Positions 34,141 to 43,063 of a DNA stretch of 64,000 nucleotides are shown in pieces. The stretch is from assembly GCF_003945545.1 (NCBI RefSeq), contig NZ_CP029617.1:5503001-5567000 (forward strand), in the 5' to 3' direction. The notes below the pieces were generated by a model. The model had not been told where the DNA came from and did no database searches. It saw only the letters and a list, made by a program, of their open reading frames with translations. The DNA comes from Streptomyces sp. WAC 01529 (lineage in GTDB: Bacteria > Actinomycetota > Actinomycetes > Streptomycetales > Streptomycetaceae). How positions within the stretch are numbered: position 1 is the first letter of the stretch; each line of letters begins with the position of its first letter. The position numbers were made by a program, and so were the translations under genes.

Positions 34141-37100
34141 GTGCCACCTCGTATCACCGACCCCGAGCAGCTCAAGCAGCTCCTCGGGATCCCCTTCACC
34201 CCGGAGCAGACGGCGTGCATCACCGCGCCGCCCGCCCCGCAGGTGATCGTGGCCGGAGCCGGCTCCGGCAAGACGACGGTGATGGCGGCGCGCGTGGTCT
34301 GGCTGGTCGGCACCGGCCAGGTCGCCCCCGAGCAGGTCCTCGGCCTGACCTTCACGAACAAGGCGGCGGGCGAGCTGGCGGAGCGCGTGCGCCAGGCGCT
34401 GATCAAGGCAGGCGTCACCGACCCCGAAGCCGTCGACCCGGACAATCCGCCTGGCGAGCCGGTCATCTCCACCTACCACGCCTTCGCCGGCCGCCTCCTG
34501 ACCGACCACGGCCTGCGCATCGGCCTGGAGCCGACCTCCCGCCTCCTCGCCGACGCCACCCGCTTCCAGCTCGCCGCGCGCGTGCTGCGCGAGGCCCCCG
34601 GGCCCTACCCCGCGCTGACCCGCTCCTTCCCCGACCTCGTCAGCGACCTCCTCGCCCTCGACAGCGAGCTGGCCGAACACCTCGTACGGCCCGAGCGGCT
34701 TCGCGCGTACGACACCGAACTGCTGCGCGCCCTGGAAGACGCCAAGCTCTCCAACGCCGACCTGCGCAAGGTCCCCGACACGGCGGCGGCCCGCCTGGAG
34801 CTCGCCGAACTCGTCGGCAGGTACCGCGCGGCCAAGCGCTCCCGTGACCTCCTCGACTTCGGCGACCAGATCGCCCTCTCCGCGACGCTCGCCCGCACCC
34901 GCCCGGAGGTCGGCGAGATCCTCCGGGACGAGTTCCGCGTCGTCCTCCTCGACGAGTACCAGGACACGTCGGTCGCCCAGCGCATCCTCCTGTCCGGCCT
35001 CTTCGGAGGCGGCACGGGCCACCCGGTGACCGCGGTCGGCGACCCCTGCCAGGCGATCTACGGCTGGCGCGGCGCCTCCGTGGCCAACCTCGACGACTTC
35101 CCCGAACACTTCGCGTACGCCGACGGGCGCCCCGCCACCCGCCACGCCCTCAGCGAGAACCGCCGCAGCGGCGGCCGCCTCCTGAACCTCGCCAACGGCC
35201 TCGCGCAGCCCCTGCGCGCCATGCACGCGGGCGTGGAGGCACTGCGGCCCGCGCCCGGTGCCGAGCACGACGGCGTGGTGCGCTGCGCCCTGCTGCGCAC
35301 GCACGCCGAGGAGATCGACTGGCTCGCCGACTCCCTCGCCCACCTCGTCCGCACCGGCAAGGCCCCCGGCGAGATCGCCGTCCTGTGCCGCACGGCGACG
35401 GACTTCGCCGAGATCCAGGGCGCGCTCGTCGCCCGCGACATCCCCGTGGAGGTCGTCGGGCTCTCCGGCCTCCTGCACCTCCCCGAGGTCGCCGACCTCG
35501 TCGCCGTCTGCGAGGTCCTCCAGGACCCAGGGGCCAACGCCTCCCTTGTGCGCCTGCTCACAGGACCGCGCTGGCGGATCGGCGCCCGCGACCTCGCCCT
35601 CCTCGGCCGCCGCGCCCGTCTCCTCGTACGCCCCGGACACACCGCCCCCGACGACCCGGACCGGCGCCTCGCCGAGGCCGTCGAAGGAGTCGACCCCGCC
35701 GAGGTGATATCGCTCGCGGACGCCCTCGACACGTTCCTGGAGTCGCCACTCCACTCGGACGACGCCTCCCGAAGGGACGACGGGCTGCCCTTCTCGGCGG
35801 ACGCCCGGGTGCGCTTCGCCCGGCTCGCCGCCGAGCTGCGCGAGCTGCGCCGGTCGCTGTCCGACCCGCTGATGGACGTCCTGCACCGCGTCCTCGCCGT
35901 CACCGGCCTGGAAGTGGAGCTGTCCGCCTCACCGGGCGCCCTGGCGGCCCGCCGCCGCGAGACCCTGTCCAACTTCCTGGACGTCGCCGCGTCCTTCGCC
36001 GCGAACGACAGCGGCGCGACGCTCCTTGCCTTCCTCGGCTTCCTGCGCACCGCCGCGCAGTACGAGAAGGGCCTCGACAACGCCCTGCCGGGCGGCGAGA
36101 ACACCGTCAAAGTGCTCACCGCCCACAAGTCCAAGGGCCTGGAGTGGGACGTCGTCGCCGTCCCCGGCCTGGTCAACGGCGTCTTCCCGAGCGCGCAGGG
36201 CCGCGAGAAGTGGACCGCCCAGGCCAAGGTCGTCCCGCACGAACTGCGCGGCGACGCGGCCACCCTGCCCGACATCGAGACGTGGGACGCCAAGGGCATG
36301 AAGGCCTTCCACGAAGCCATGAAGGAGCACCAGCGCACCGAGGAACTCCGCCTCGGCTACGTCACCTTCACCCGCCCCCGCTCCCTGCTCCTCGGCTCCG
36401 GACACTGGTGGGGCCCCTCCCAGAAGAAGCCGCGCGGCCCCTCGGACTTCCTGTCGGCCCTGTACGACCACTGCGCGGCGGGCCACGGCGAGATCGAGGC
36501 CTGGGCCGACGAACCCGCCGAGGACGAAGAGAACCCCGCCCTGCGCGAGGACACCGCGGACCAGGCGTGGCCGCTCCCGCTGGACGACGACTCCCTCGCG
36601 CGCCGCCGCGCCGCCGCGCGGACCGTCCTCGACCACCTGGAGCGCCTCACGGGAGAGGGCGCGTCGGAGCCCGCCCACTCGCACGAGGAGACCCACCCTT
36701 CGGCGTACGACGACGTGCCCCCGGCAGACGACCCGGAATGGCCACCCCCTCCGGAGGACGAAGACGTTCCCTACGGAGACGCCGATTTCGAGAACGCCTA
36801 CGGGGGCGACGATTTCGCTGACGCCGACCCGGCGGACTGGGACTCCCTGCCCACGCGGCGCCCGACGATCCCGCACCCCACGGACGCCCCCGAAGCACCG
36901 GCGCAGGCAAGCGGCCCCGCAGACCGGACCGCCCACGCGCGCGTGCCTCTGCCCGCGCAGCCGTCCGAGGCGCGCCCGCACCCCGCCGACCAGGACCACG
37001 ACCACGCCCCGGGCACCCGTCTCACCCCCGAGGAGGCCCGCACCCTCGCCTCCTGGGACCGCGACCTGGACGCCCTCACCGGAGAGCTCCTGCGCGCCCG

Positions 37101-37746
37101 CGAGGCCGTCAGGGACGTTCCCGTACCGCCCTCGCTGACCGCCTCCGAGCTGATGCGCCTGGCCGCCGACCCCGACGGCTTCGCCAAGGACCTCGCCCGG
37201 CCCATGCCCCGTCCGCCCCAGCCCGCCGCCCGCCGCGGCACCCGCTTCCACGCCTGGGTCGAGTCCCGCTTCGAAGAGCTCCCCCTGCCGATGCTCGCCC
37301 CCGAAGACCTCCCCGGGGCGGGTCCCGGCGAGGCCGAGATCGCCGACGAGCGCGACCTCGAAGCCCTCAAGGAAGCCTTCGAACGCACCGAGTACGCCCG
37401 CCGCACACCCCACCGCGTCGAAGTGCCCTTCCAGTTCGTCATCGCCAACCGCGTGATCCGCGGTCGCATCGACGCCGTCTACAAGGAAGGCGACGGCGAG
37501 GACACCACGTACGAGATCGTCGACTGGAAGACCAGCCGCACCCACAGCGCCGACCCCCTCCAGCTCGCCGTCTACCGCCTCGCCTGGGCCGAGCAGCAAG
37601 GCGTCCCCCCGGAGTCCGTGAAGGCCGCGTTCCTTTACGTGCGCAGCGGCGAGACCGCCCGCCCAAGGAACCTCCCGGGCCGCGCCGACCTCGAACGCCT
37701 CCTGCTCGAAGAACCGCCGCACGAGCCCGCCCCGGATGGCGGATAG
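34141..37746 (+). CDS. adnB: AdnB-like helicase-nuclease subunit
   Basis: This 1201-residue protein is the AdnB-like partner of the upstream adnA product. Walker A is VAGAGSGKTT near residue 38 and Walker B VLLDEYQDTS near 270; LTAHKSKGLEWDVV lies near 660 and GYVTFTRPRSLLLG near 740. Residues 835-985 are an acidic, Pro-rich linker. The nuclease domain follows, with GTRFHAWVE near 1032, IVDWKTSR near 1124 and the QLAVYRLAWA helix. I choose GTG 34141 because it coincides with the predicted start of a leaderless transcript; TTG 34111 in frame is part of the promoter. Damage-inducible expression is inferred from that promoter. Confidence 0.9.
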   Translation: MPPRITDPEQLKQLLGIPFTPEQTACITAPPAPQVIVAGAGSGKTTVMAARVVWLVGTGQVAPEQVLGLTFTNKAAGELAERVRQALIKAGVTDPEAVDPDNPPGEPVISTYHAFAGRLLTDHGLRIGLEPTSRLLADATRFQLAARVLREAPGPYPALTRSFPDLVSDLLALDSELAEHLVRPERLRAYDTELLRALEDAKLSNADLRKVPDTAAARLELAELVGRYRAAKRSRDLLDFGDQIALSATLARTRPEVGEILRDEFRVVLLDEYQDTSVAQRILLSGLFGGGTGHPVTAVGDPCQAIYGWRGASVANLDDFPEHFAYADGRPATRHALSENRRSGGRLLNLANGLAQPLRAMHAGVEALRPAPGAEHDGVVRCALLRTHAEEIDWLADSLAHLVRTGKAPGEIAVLCRTATDFAEIQGALVARDIPVEVVGLSGLLHLPEVADLVAVCEVLQDPGANASLVRLLTGPRWRIGARDLALLGRRARLLVRPGHTAPDDPDRRLAEAVEGVDPAEVISLADALDTFLESPLHSDDASRRDDGLPFSADARVRFARLAAELRELRRSLSDPLMDVLHRVLAVTGLEVELSASPGALAARRRETLSNFLDVAASFAANDSGATLLAFLGFLRTAAQYEKGLDNALPGGENTVKVLTAHKSKGLEWDVVAVPGLVNGVFPSAQGREKWTAQAKVVPHELRGDAATLPDIETWDAKGMKAFHEAMKEHQRTEELRLGYVTFTRPRSLLLGSGHWWGPSQKKPRGPSDFLSALYDHCAAGHGEIEAWADEPAEDEENPALREDTADQAWPLPLDDDSLARRRAAARTVLDHLERLTGEGASEPAHSHEETHPSAYDDVPPADDPEWPPPPEDEDVPYGDADFENAYGGDDFADADPADWDSLPTRRPTIPHPTDAPEAPAQASGPADRTAHARVPLPAQPSEARPHPADQDHDHAPGTRLTPEEARTLASWDRDLDALTGELLRAREAVRDVPVPPSLTASELMRLAADPDGFAKDLARPMPRPPQPAARRGTRFHAWVESRFEELPLPMLAPEDLPGAGPGEAEIADERDLEALKEAFERTEYARRTPHRVEVPFQFVIANRVIRGRIDAVYKEGDGEDTTYEIVDWKTSRTHSADPLQLAVYRLAWAEQQGVPPESVKAAFLYVRSGETARPRNLPGRADLERLLLEEPPHEPAPDGG

Positions 37747-37756
37747 GCTCGTGACC

Positions 37757-39160
37757 ATGAGCGAGACACCGGACAGCGCCGTCCGCACGTACATCGAGAA
37801 CCACCGCGCCGCCTTCCTCGAGGACCTCGCGGAGTGGCTGCGCATCCCGTCCGTGTCGGCCCAGCCCGACCACGACGAGGACGTGCGACGCAGCGCCGAA
37901 TGGCTCGCCGGCCGACTCAAGGAGACCGGCTTCCCGACCGCCGAGGTCTGGCAGACCCCGGGAGCGCCCGCCGTCTTCGCCGAGTGGCCCTCGGACGACC
38001 CGCACGCCCCCACCGTCCTCGTCTACGGCCACCACGACGTCCAGCCGGCGGCCCGCGAGGACGGCTGGCACACCGACCCCTTCGAGCCCGTCATCGACGG
38101 AAACCGCCTCTACGCGCGCGGGGCCGCCGACGACAAGGGCCAGGTGTTCTTCCACACCCTCGGCGTCCGGGCCCACCTCGCCGCCACCGGCCGCACCGCC
38201 CCGGCCGTGAACCTGAAGCTGCTCGTCGAGGGCGAGGAGGAGTCCGGCTCCCCGCACTTCCGTGAGCTGATCGAGGCCCACAAGGACCGCATCGCCGCCG
38301 ACGCGGTGATCGTCTCCGACACCGGCATGTGGTCGCAGGACACCCCGACCATCTGCACCGGAATGCGGGGCCTCGCCGAGTGCGAGATCGTGCTGCACGG
38401 TCCCGACCAGGACATCCACTCCGGCTCCTTCGGCGGCGCGGTCCCGAACCCCGCCACGGAGGTCGCCCGCCTGGTCGCCGCCCTCCACGACGAGCACGCG
38501 CGCGTGGCGATCCCCGGCTTCTACGACGGCATCACGGAACTCACCGACACCGAGCGCGCACTCCTCGCCGAGCTGCCCTTCGACGAGGCGAGCTGGCTGC
38601 GGACCGCCAAGTCGCACGCCACCCAAGGAGAAGCCGGGTACTCCACCCTGGAGCGTGTCTGGGCCCGCCCCACCGCCGAGGTCAACGGCATCGGCGGCGG
38701 CTATCGAGGAGCGGGCAGCAAGACGATCATCCCGTCGTCCGCCCTGGTGAAGCTCTCCTTCCGACTGGTCGCGGGCCAGGACCTGGACCACGTCGAGCAG
38801 GCCGTGCGCGCCTGGGCCGCCGACACCGTCCCCGCCGGCATCCGCCACACCGTCACCTTCAGCCCCGGCACCCGCCCGTGCCTGACGCCGCTGGACCACC
38901 CCGCCCTGCAGTCCGTGGCCCGCGCCATGGGCCGAGCCTTCGAGCAGCCGATCCGCTTCACGCGCGAGGGCGGCTCGGGACCGGCCGCCGACCTCCAGGA
39001 CGTACTCGCCGCCCCCGTGCTCTTCCTCGGCATCTCCATCCCGTCCGACGGCTGGCACGCGCCGAACGAGAAGGTCGAGATCGACCTGCTCCTCAAGGGC
39101 GTGGAGGCGACCGCATACCTGTGGGGCGACCTCGCGGAGAACTGGCGCGATGACCACTGA
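37757..39160 (+). CDS. M20 family dipeptidase/peptidase
   Basis: This 467-residue metallopeptidase of the M20/M25/M40 family cleaves dipeptides or similar amides with two zinc ions. Metal-site blocks are visible: VYGHHDVQPA near residue 94, LYARGAADDKGQ near 122 and EGEEESGSPHF near 158; a dimerisation domain with the GTRPCLTPLDHP region follows. ATG 37757 is chosen; TAGGCT (37744-37749) lies 7 bases before it, so a leaderless start is likely (GTG 37751 is an in-frame alternative). Length and motifs are typical. The substrate is not known. Confidence 0.9.
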   Translation: MSETPDSAVRTYIENHRAAFLEDLAEWLRIPSVSAQPDHDEDVRRSAEWLAGRLKETGFPTAEVWQTPGAPAVFAEWPSDDPHAPTVLVYGHHDVQPAAREDGWHTDPFEPVIDGNRLYARGAADDKGQVFFHTLGVRAHLAATGRTAPAVNLKLLVEGEEESGSPHFRELIEAHKDRIAADAVIVSDTGMWSQDTPTICTGMRGLAECEIVLHGPDQDIHSGSFGGAVPNPATEVARLVAALHDEHARVAIPGFYDGITELTDTERALLAELPFDEASWLRTAKSHATQGEAGYSTLERVWARPTAEVNGIGGGYRGAGSKTIIPSSALVKLSFRLVAGQDLDHVEQAVRAWAADTVPAGIRHTVTFSPGTRPCLTPLDHPALQSVARAMGRAFEQPIRFTREGGSGPAADLQDVLAAPVLFLGISIPSDGWHAPNEKVEIDLLLKGVEATAYLWGDLAENWRDDH

Positions 39161-39238
39161 CCGTCCCCGCCCCGCCGCGCACGTCCTGCCGCACGCCCTG
39201 CTGAGCCACCCATTCCATCGGGGGAGTTGGAAGCACCT

Positions 39239-40186
39239 GTGACCACCTGGACCGACAGCACCGCAGACCGACCCATCTCGCTGACCGCGCCGAGCGGTAT
39301 CGACCGCGCGGCCCACCACCGCATGGACGAGGCGTGGCTCGCCGCCGCCTGGAGCCACCCCACGACCCGGGTCTTCGTGGTGTCCGGCGGCCAAGTGCTC
39401 ATCGACGAGACCCCCGAGGGCCGCACCGAACTGGTCATGACCCCGGCCTTCGACGCGCCCCTCACCGAGGAACACCGCTACTTCCTCGGCACGGACGACG
39501 ACGGCGTCAGCTACTTCGCGCTCCAGAAGGACACCCTGCCGGGCCGCATGGACCAGTCGGCGCGCCCCGCCGGACTGCGCGAGGCGGGACTGCTGCTCTC
39601 ACCCCGGGACACCGGTCTGATGGTGCACGCCGTCGCCCTGGAGAACTGGCAGCGCCTGCACCGCTTCTGCTCGCGCTGCGGCGAGCGCACGGTCATCGCC
39701 GCCGCGGGCCACATCCGCCGCTGCCAGGCATGCGGCGCCGAGCACTACCCGCGCACCGACCCGGCCGTGATCATGGCGGTCAGGGACAGCGAGGACCGCA
39801 TCCTCCTCGGCCGCCAGGTGCACTGGCCCGAGGGGCGCTTCTCGACCCTCGCGGGCTTCGTCGAGCCGGGGGAGTCCATCGAGCAGTCCGTGCGGCGCGA
39901 GGTCTTCGAGGAGGCGGGCGTCACGGTCGGCGACGTCGAGTACGTCGCGAGCCAGCCCTGGCCGTTCCCCTCCAGCCTCATGCTGGGCTTCATGGCCGAC
40001 GCGACCTCCTCGGAGATCAACGTCGACGGTGAGGAGATCCACGAGGCCCGCTGGTTCTCCCGGGAAGACCTGCGGGCCGCGTTCGAGTCCGGGGAGGTCC
40101 TGCCTCCCTACGGCATCTCGATCGCGGCCCGCTTGATCGAACTCTGGTACGGCAAGCCCCTGCCGAAGCCGGGAAGCCTCGGCTGA
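39239..40186 (+). CDS. nudC: NAD(+) diphosphatase NudC (Nudix hydrolase)
   Basis: This 315-residue enzyme hydrolyses NAD(H) to NMN(H) and AMP and can remove NAD caps from RNA in characterised homologues. The zinc ribbon CSRCGERTVIAAAGHIRRCQAC spans residues of about 144-165; the Nudix box G-x5-E-x7-RE-x2-EE-x-G begins near residue 205 in GFVEPGE; and the SQPWPFPSSLM motif near residue 240 identifies the NADH-pyrophosphatase subfamily. GTG start with GGGGAG 12 bases upstream. Position next to uvrD2 and adnB matches mycobacteria. Confidence 0.94.
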   Translation: MTTWTDSTADRPISLTAPSGIDRAAHHRMDEAWLAAAWSHPTTRVFVVSGGQVLIDETPEGRTELVMTPAFDAPLTEEHRYFLGTDDDGVSYFALQKDTLPGRMDQSARPAGLREAGLLLSPRDTGLMVHAVALENWQRLHRFCSRCGERTVIAAAGHIRRCQACGAEHYPRTDPAVIMAVRDSEDRILLGRQVHWPEGRFSTLAGFVEPGESIEQSVRREVFEEAGVTVGDVEYVASQPWPFPSSLMLGFMADATSSEINVDGEEIHEARWFSREDLRAAFESGEVLPPYGISIAARLIELWYGKPLPKPGSLG

Positions 40187-40215
40187 TCCCCCGGCGCCGG
40201 GGGATCAACCGCGCT

Positions 40216-40300
40216 CATGGAAGAGCAGACACGCTCTCGGAGGAGCAGAACCGCTCACGGAGGAGCAGATCCGCTCGCCGAGGTTCAGGTGCGCTCGCTC
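40216..40300. repeat. Four imperfect 20-22-bp direct repeats between nudC and mycoredoxin
   Basis: Units of the form (C)GGAGGAGCAGA(A/T)CCGCTC recur four times with increasing divergence at the convergent 3' ends of nudC and the mycoredoxin gene. No stem-loop is apparent. Confidence 0.65.
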
Positions 40301-40541
40301 ACACGCCCAGCTTCTGCTTGACCTGCGCCAGCGAGGGGTTCGTGAGCGTCGAACCGTCCGGGAAGAGAACGGTGGGAACCGTCTGGTTTCCGCCGTTCGC
40401 CTTCTCGACGAAGGCCGCCGAGTCCGGGTCCTGCTCGATGTTGATCTCCTCGTACGCGATGCCCTCACGGTCCATCTGACCCTTGAGGCGGCGGCAGTAG
40501 CCGCACCACGTGGTGCTGTACATCGTCACAGTGCCCGGCAT
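40299..40541 (-). CDS. mrx1: Mycoredoxin (glutaredoxin-like, CGYC)
   Basis: This 80-residue thioredoxin-fold protein reduces mixed disulphides with mycothiol. The active site CGYC occupies residues 13-16, TVPTV (cis-Pro loop) lies near residue 54 and the length matches mycoredoxin-1. I start at ATG 40541, with AAGGAG 10 bases upstream, rather than the longer open frame. A consensus SigR promoter lies at 40588-40613, fitting induction by thiol stress. It is divergent from uvrD2 as Rv3198A neighbours uvrD2 in M. tuberculosis. Confidence 0.93.
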   Translation of the reverse strand: MPGTVTMYSTTWCGYCRRLKGQMDREGIAYEEINIEQDPDSAAFVEKANGGNQTVPTVLFPDGSTLTNPSLAQVKQKLGV

Positions 40542-40587
40542 GTGTGTCGTGCTCCTTCGTAGCTCGGGTGCGTCTCGCACTGAAACG

Positions 40588-40613
40588 AACGTACGTGACC
40601 CGGCGACCATTCC
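40588..40613 (-). promoter_or_regulatory. SigR-type promoter of mycoredoxin
   Basis: On the minus strand GGAAT (40613-40609), exactly 18 bases, then GTT (40590-40588) is a perfect SigR consensus. The predicted start lies about 40 bases upstream of the ATG at 40541. Confidence 0.8.
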
Positions 40614-40689
40614 CGCATTAGTACGACCGCAGCCCCACGCCTGTGGACAACCGGCTCACCCGCCCCCGGCGACCTGGCAGCATGGCAGG

Positions 40690-42900
40690 GTGACATCAGC
40701 AACGCACTCCACCCTCTTCCCGCAGGTCCCGGACTCTGCCGATGCGGTGCTCGCCGGGCTCGACCCCGAGCAGCGCGAGGTGGCCACCGCCCTGCACGGG
40801 CCGGTGTGCGTCCTCGCGGGCGCCGGCACCGGCAAGACCCGAGCGATCACCCACCGGATCGCCTACGGGGTGCGCGCGGGAATCCTCCAGCCCGCCAGCG
40901 TGCTGGCCGTCACCTTCACCAACCGCGCCGCGGGCGAGATGCGCGGCCGCCTCCGCCAGCTCGGCGCCTCCGGCGTCCAGGCCCGCACCTTCCACTCCGC
41001 GGCCCTGCGCCAGCTCCAGTTCTTCTGGCCGAAAGCAGTCGGCGGATCCCTCCCGAGAATCGTCGACCGCAAGATCAAACTCGTCGCGGACGCGGCCGCC
41101 GCCTGCCGCATCCGCCTCGACCGCAACGAACTGCGCGACCTCACCAGCGAAATCGAATGGTCCAAGGTCACCCAGACCGTCCCCGCGGACTACGCCGCGG
41201 CCGCGGCCAAATCCGGCCGCGACGTCCCCCGCGACCCCGCCGAGATCGCCCAGCTCTACGCGGCATACGAAGACCTCAAGCGCGACCGCGCCGTCATCGA
41301 CTTCGAAGACGTCCTGCTCCTCGCCGTCGGCATCCTCCAGGACCGGCACGACATCGCCGAACAGGTCCGCGCCCAGTACCAACACTTCGTGGTCGACGAG
41401 TACCAGGACGTGAGCCCCCTCCAGCAACGCCTCCTGGAACTCTGGCTCGGTGATCGCGACAGCCTCTGCGTCGTCGGCGACGCCAGCCAGACCATCTACT
41501 CCTTCACCGGCGCGACCCCCGACCACCTGCTGAACTTCCGCACCCGCCACCCCGGGGCCACCGTCGTCAAACTCGTCCGCGACTACCGCTCCACCCCCCA
41601 GGTCGTCCACCTCGCCAACGGCCTGCTCTCCCAGGCCCGCGGCCGCGCCGCCGACCACCGGCTGGAACTGATCTCCCAGCGCGAGCCCGGCACCGACCCC
41701 CTCTACACCGAGTACGCGGACGAGCCCGCCGAAGCCGAAGGCGCCGCCCGCCGCATCCGCGCCCTCCTCGCCGACGGCATCCCCGCCAGCGAAATCGCGG
41801 TCCTCTTCCGCACGAACTCCCAGTCCGAGATCTACGAACAAGCCCTCGCCGACGCCGGTATCCCCTACCAGCTGCGCGGCGCCGAGCGGTTCTTCGAGCG
41901 CACCGAAGTCCGCGAAGCGGGCGCCGCCCTGCGCGGGGCGGCCCGCTTCGGAGGCAACGACGCCCTCCTTGACGACGTCGTCGACCTGCCCTCCCAGGTC
42001 CGCGCCGTGCTCTCCACCAAAGGCTGGACGACCCAGCCCCCCGCCGGCTCCGGCGCGGCCCGCGACCGCTGGGAATCCCTCGCCGCGCTGGTGCGCCTCG
42101 CCGAAGACTTCGCCCGCGCCACACCACAGGCCACCCTGGCCGACCTCGTGGCCGAACTCGACGAGCGGGCCAACGCCCAGCACGCCCCCACCGTCGAAGG
42201 CGTCACCCTGGCCTCCCTCCACGCGGCCAAGGGACTGGAATGGGACGCGGTGTTCCTCGTCGGCCTCGCCGAGGGCATGATGCCGATCACCTACGCCAAG
42301 ACCGACGAACAGATCGAGGAAGAGCGCCGTCTCCTCTATGTAGGGGTGACCCGCGCCCGTGTCCACCTCTCGCTCTCCTGGGCCCTGTCCCGCTCACCGG
42401 GCGGACGGCCCAACCGCCGCCCCAGCCGCTTCCTCGACGGGCTGCGCCCCGGCTCCGGAGCAGGCACGGCGGGCCGCGCCGCGGGCGGCGGCCCCGGCGG
42501 CATCGAACGCGGCAGCGCCACGGGAGGCACGGTCACCGCGGTCGGCAGCCGCCGCCGCACGAGCCGCGCCCCGGCCCGCTGCCGGGTCTGCGGCCGGACC
42601 CTCACCGACGCGGGCGAGATGAAACTCATGCGGTGCGAGGACTGCCCGTCCGACATGGACGAAGGACTCTATGAACGGTTGCGGGAGTGGCGCTCCACCC
42701 AGGCGAAAGAGCTGGGACAGCCCGCCTACTGCGTCTTCACCGACAAGACCTTGATCGCCATCGCGGAGGCCGTGCCCGACGACGAGGGCGAACTGGCACG
42801 GATCCCAGGCGTCGGCGTCCGCAAGTTCCACCGCTTCGGCGCCGAGGTCCTTGCCATCTGTGCAGGTCAGGAGCTTGTAAGGGGCGCCGACGGAGAATGA
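40690..42900 (+). CDS. uvrD2: UvrD2-type DNA helicase with HRDC domain
   Basis: This 736-residue superfamily 1A helicase unwinds DNA 3' to 5'. Walker A AGAGTGKTR lies near residue 41, Walker B FVVDEYQDVS near 238, SLHAAKGLEWD near 512 and LYVGVTRARVHLSL near 549. As in mycobacterial UvrD2, a four-cysteine zinc module (CRVCG and CEDC) near residues 630-655 precedes a C-terminal HRDC domain (ending IPGVGVRKFHRFG). A Gly/Ala linker fills residues 590-625. GTG start; the leader is short with only a weak GCAGG site. Confidence 0.93.
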   Translation: MTSATHSTLFPQVPDSADAVLAGLDPEQREVATALHGPVCVLAGAGTGKTRAITHRIAYGVRAGILQPASVLAVTFTNRAAGEMRGRLRQLGASGVQARTFHSAALRQLQFFWPKAVGGSLPRIVDRKIKLVADAAAACRIRLDRNELRDLTSEIEWSKVTQTVPADYAAAAAKSGRDVPRDPAEIAQLYAAYEDLKRDRAVIDFEDVLLLAVGILQDRHDIAEQVRAQYQHFVVDEYQDVSPLQQRLLELWLGDRDSLCVVGDASQTIYSFTGATPDHLLNFRTRHPGATVVKLVRDYRSTPQVVHLANGLLSQARGRAADHRLELISQREPGTDPLYTEYADEPAEAEGAARRIRALLADGIPASEIAVLFRTNSQSEIYEQALADAGIPYQLRGAERFFERTEVREAGAALRGAARFGGNDALLDDVVDLPSQVRAVLSTKGWTTQPPAGSGAARDRWESLAALVRLAEDFARATPQATLADLVAELDERANAQHAPTVEGVTLASLHAAKGLEWDAVFLVGLAEGMMPITYAKTDEQIEEERRLLYVGVTRARVHLSLSWALSRSPGGRPNRRPSRFLDGLRPGSGAGTAGRAAGGGPGGIERGSATGGTVTAVGSRRRTSRAPARCRVCGRTLTDAGEMKLMRCEDCPSDMDEGLYERLREWRSTQAKELGQPAYCVFTDKTLIAIAEAVPDDEGELARIPGVGVRKFHRFGAEVLAICAGQELVRGADGE

Positions 42901-42912
42901 TTCAAACTCGTC

Positions 42913-42953
42913 GAAAAAATAGTTTGCGCATGCGCAAGGAAGACCCATAGGTT
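42913..42953 (+). promoter_or_regulatory. wblC promoter with AT-rich WblC/WhiB7 box and a perfect 14-bp palindrome
   Basis: An AT-rich tract GAAAAAATAG (42913-42922) lies directly before -35 TTGCGC (42924-42929); -10 TAGGTT (42948-42953) follows after 18 bases. WhiB7-type promoters have such an A/T stretch just upstream of -35, allowing autoactivation. TTGCGCATGCGCAA (42924-42937) is a perfect palindrome covering the -35. Confidence 0.75.
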
Positions 42954-42956
42954 CTT

Positions 42957-42999
42957 AGCACGGGAACGGCGGCTTCTCCGAAGCCCTGGTCCCGTGCTG
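42957..42999 (+). other. Structured 5' leader hairpin of the wblC transcript
   Basis: AGCACGGGA and TCCCGTGCT form an outer stem around an inner GGCTTC/GAAGCC hairpin, starting at about the predicted transcription start. It could stabilise the mRNA or take part in attenuation. Confidence 0.5.
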
Positions 43000-43063
43000 T
43001 ACTTGTCAGTCCGCAGGATCGGTTCCGGTCGATCCCCTAGACGCCGAGAGGAGGCGAATTCCA

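Noticed and set aside
40216..40300. CRISPR-like array
   Set aside because: Repeats are only about 20 bp, imperfect and without unique spacers, and no cas genes are near.
43005..43030. TTGTCAGTC motif in the wblC leader as a second DNA-damage promoter
   Set aside because: No TAnnnT hexamer follows at 8 bases, and the site lies downstream of the clear wblC promoter.
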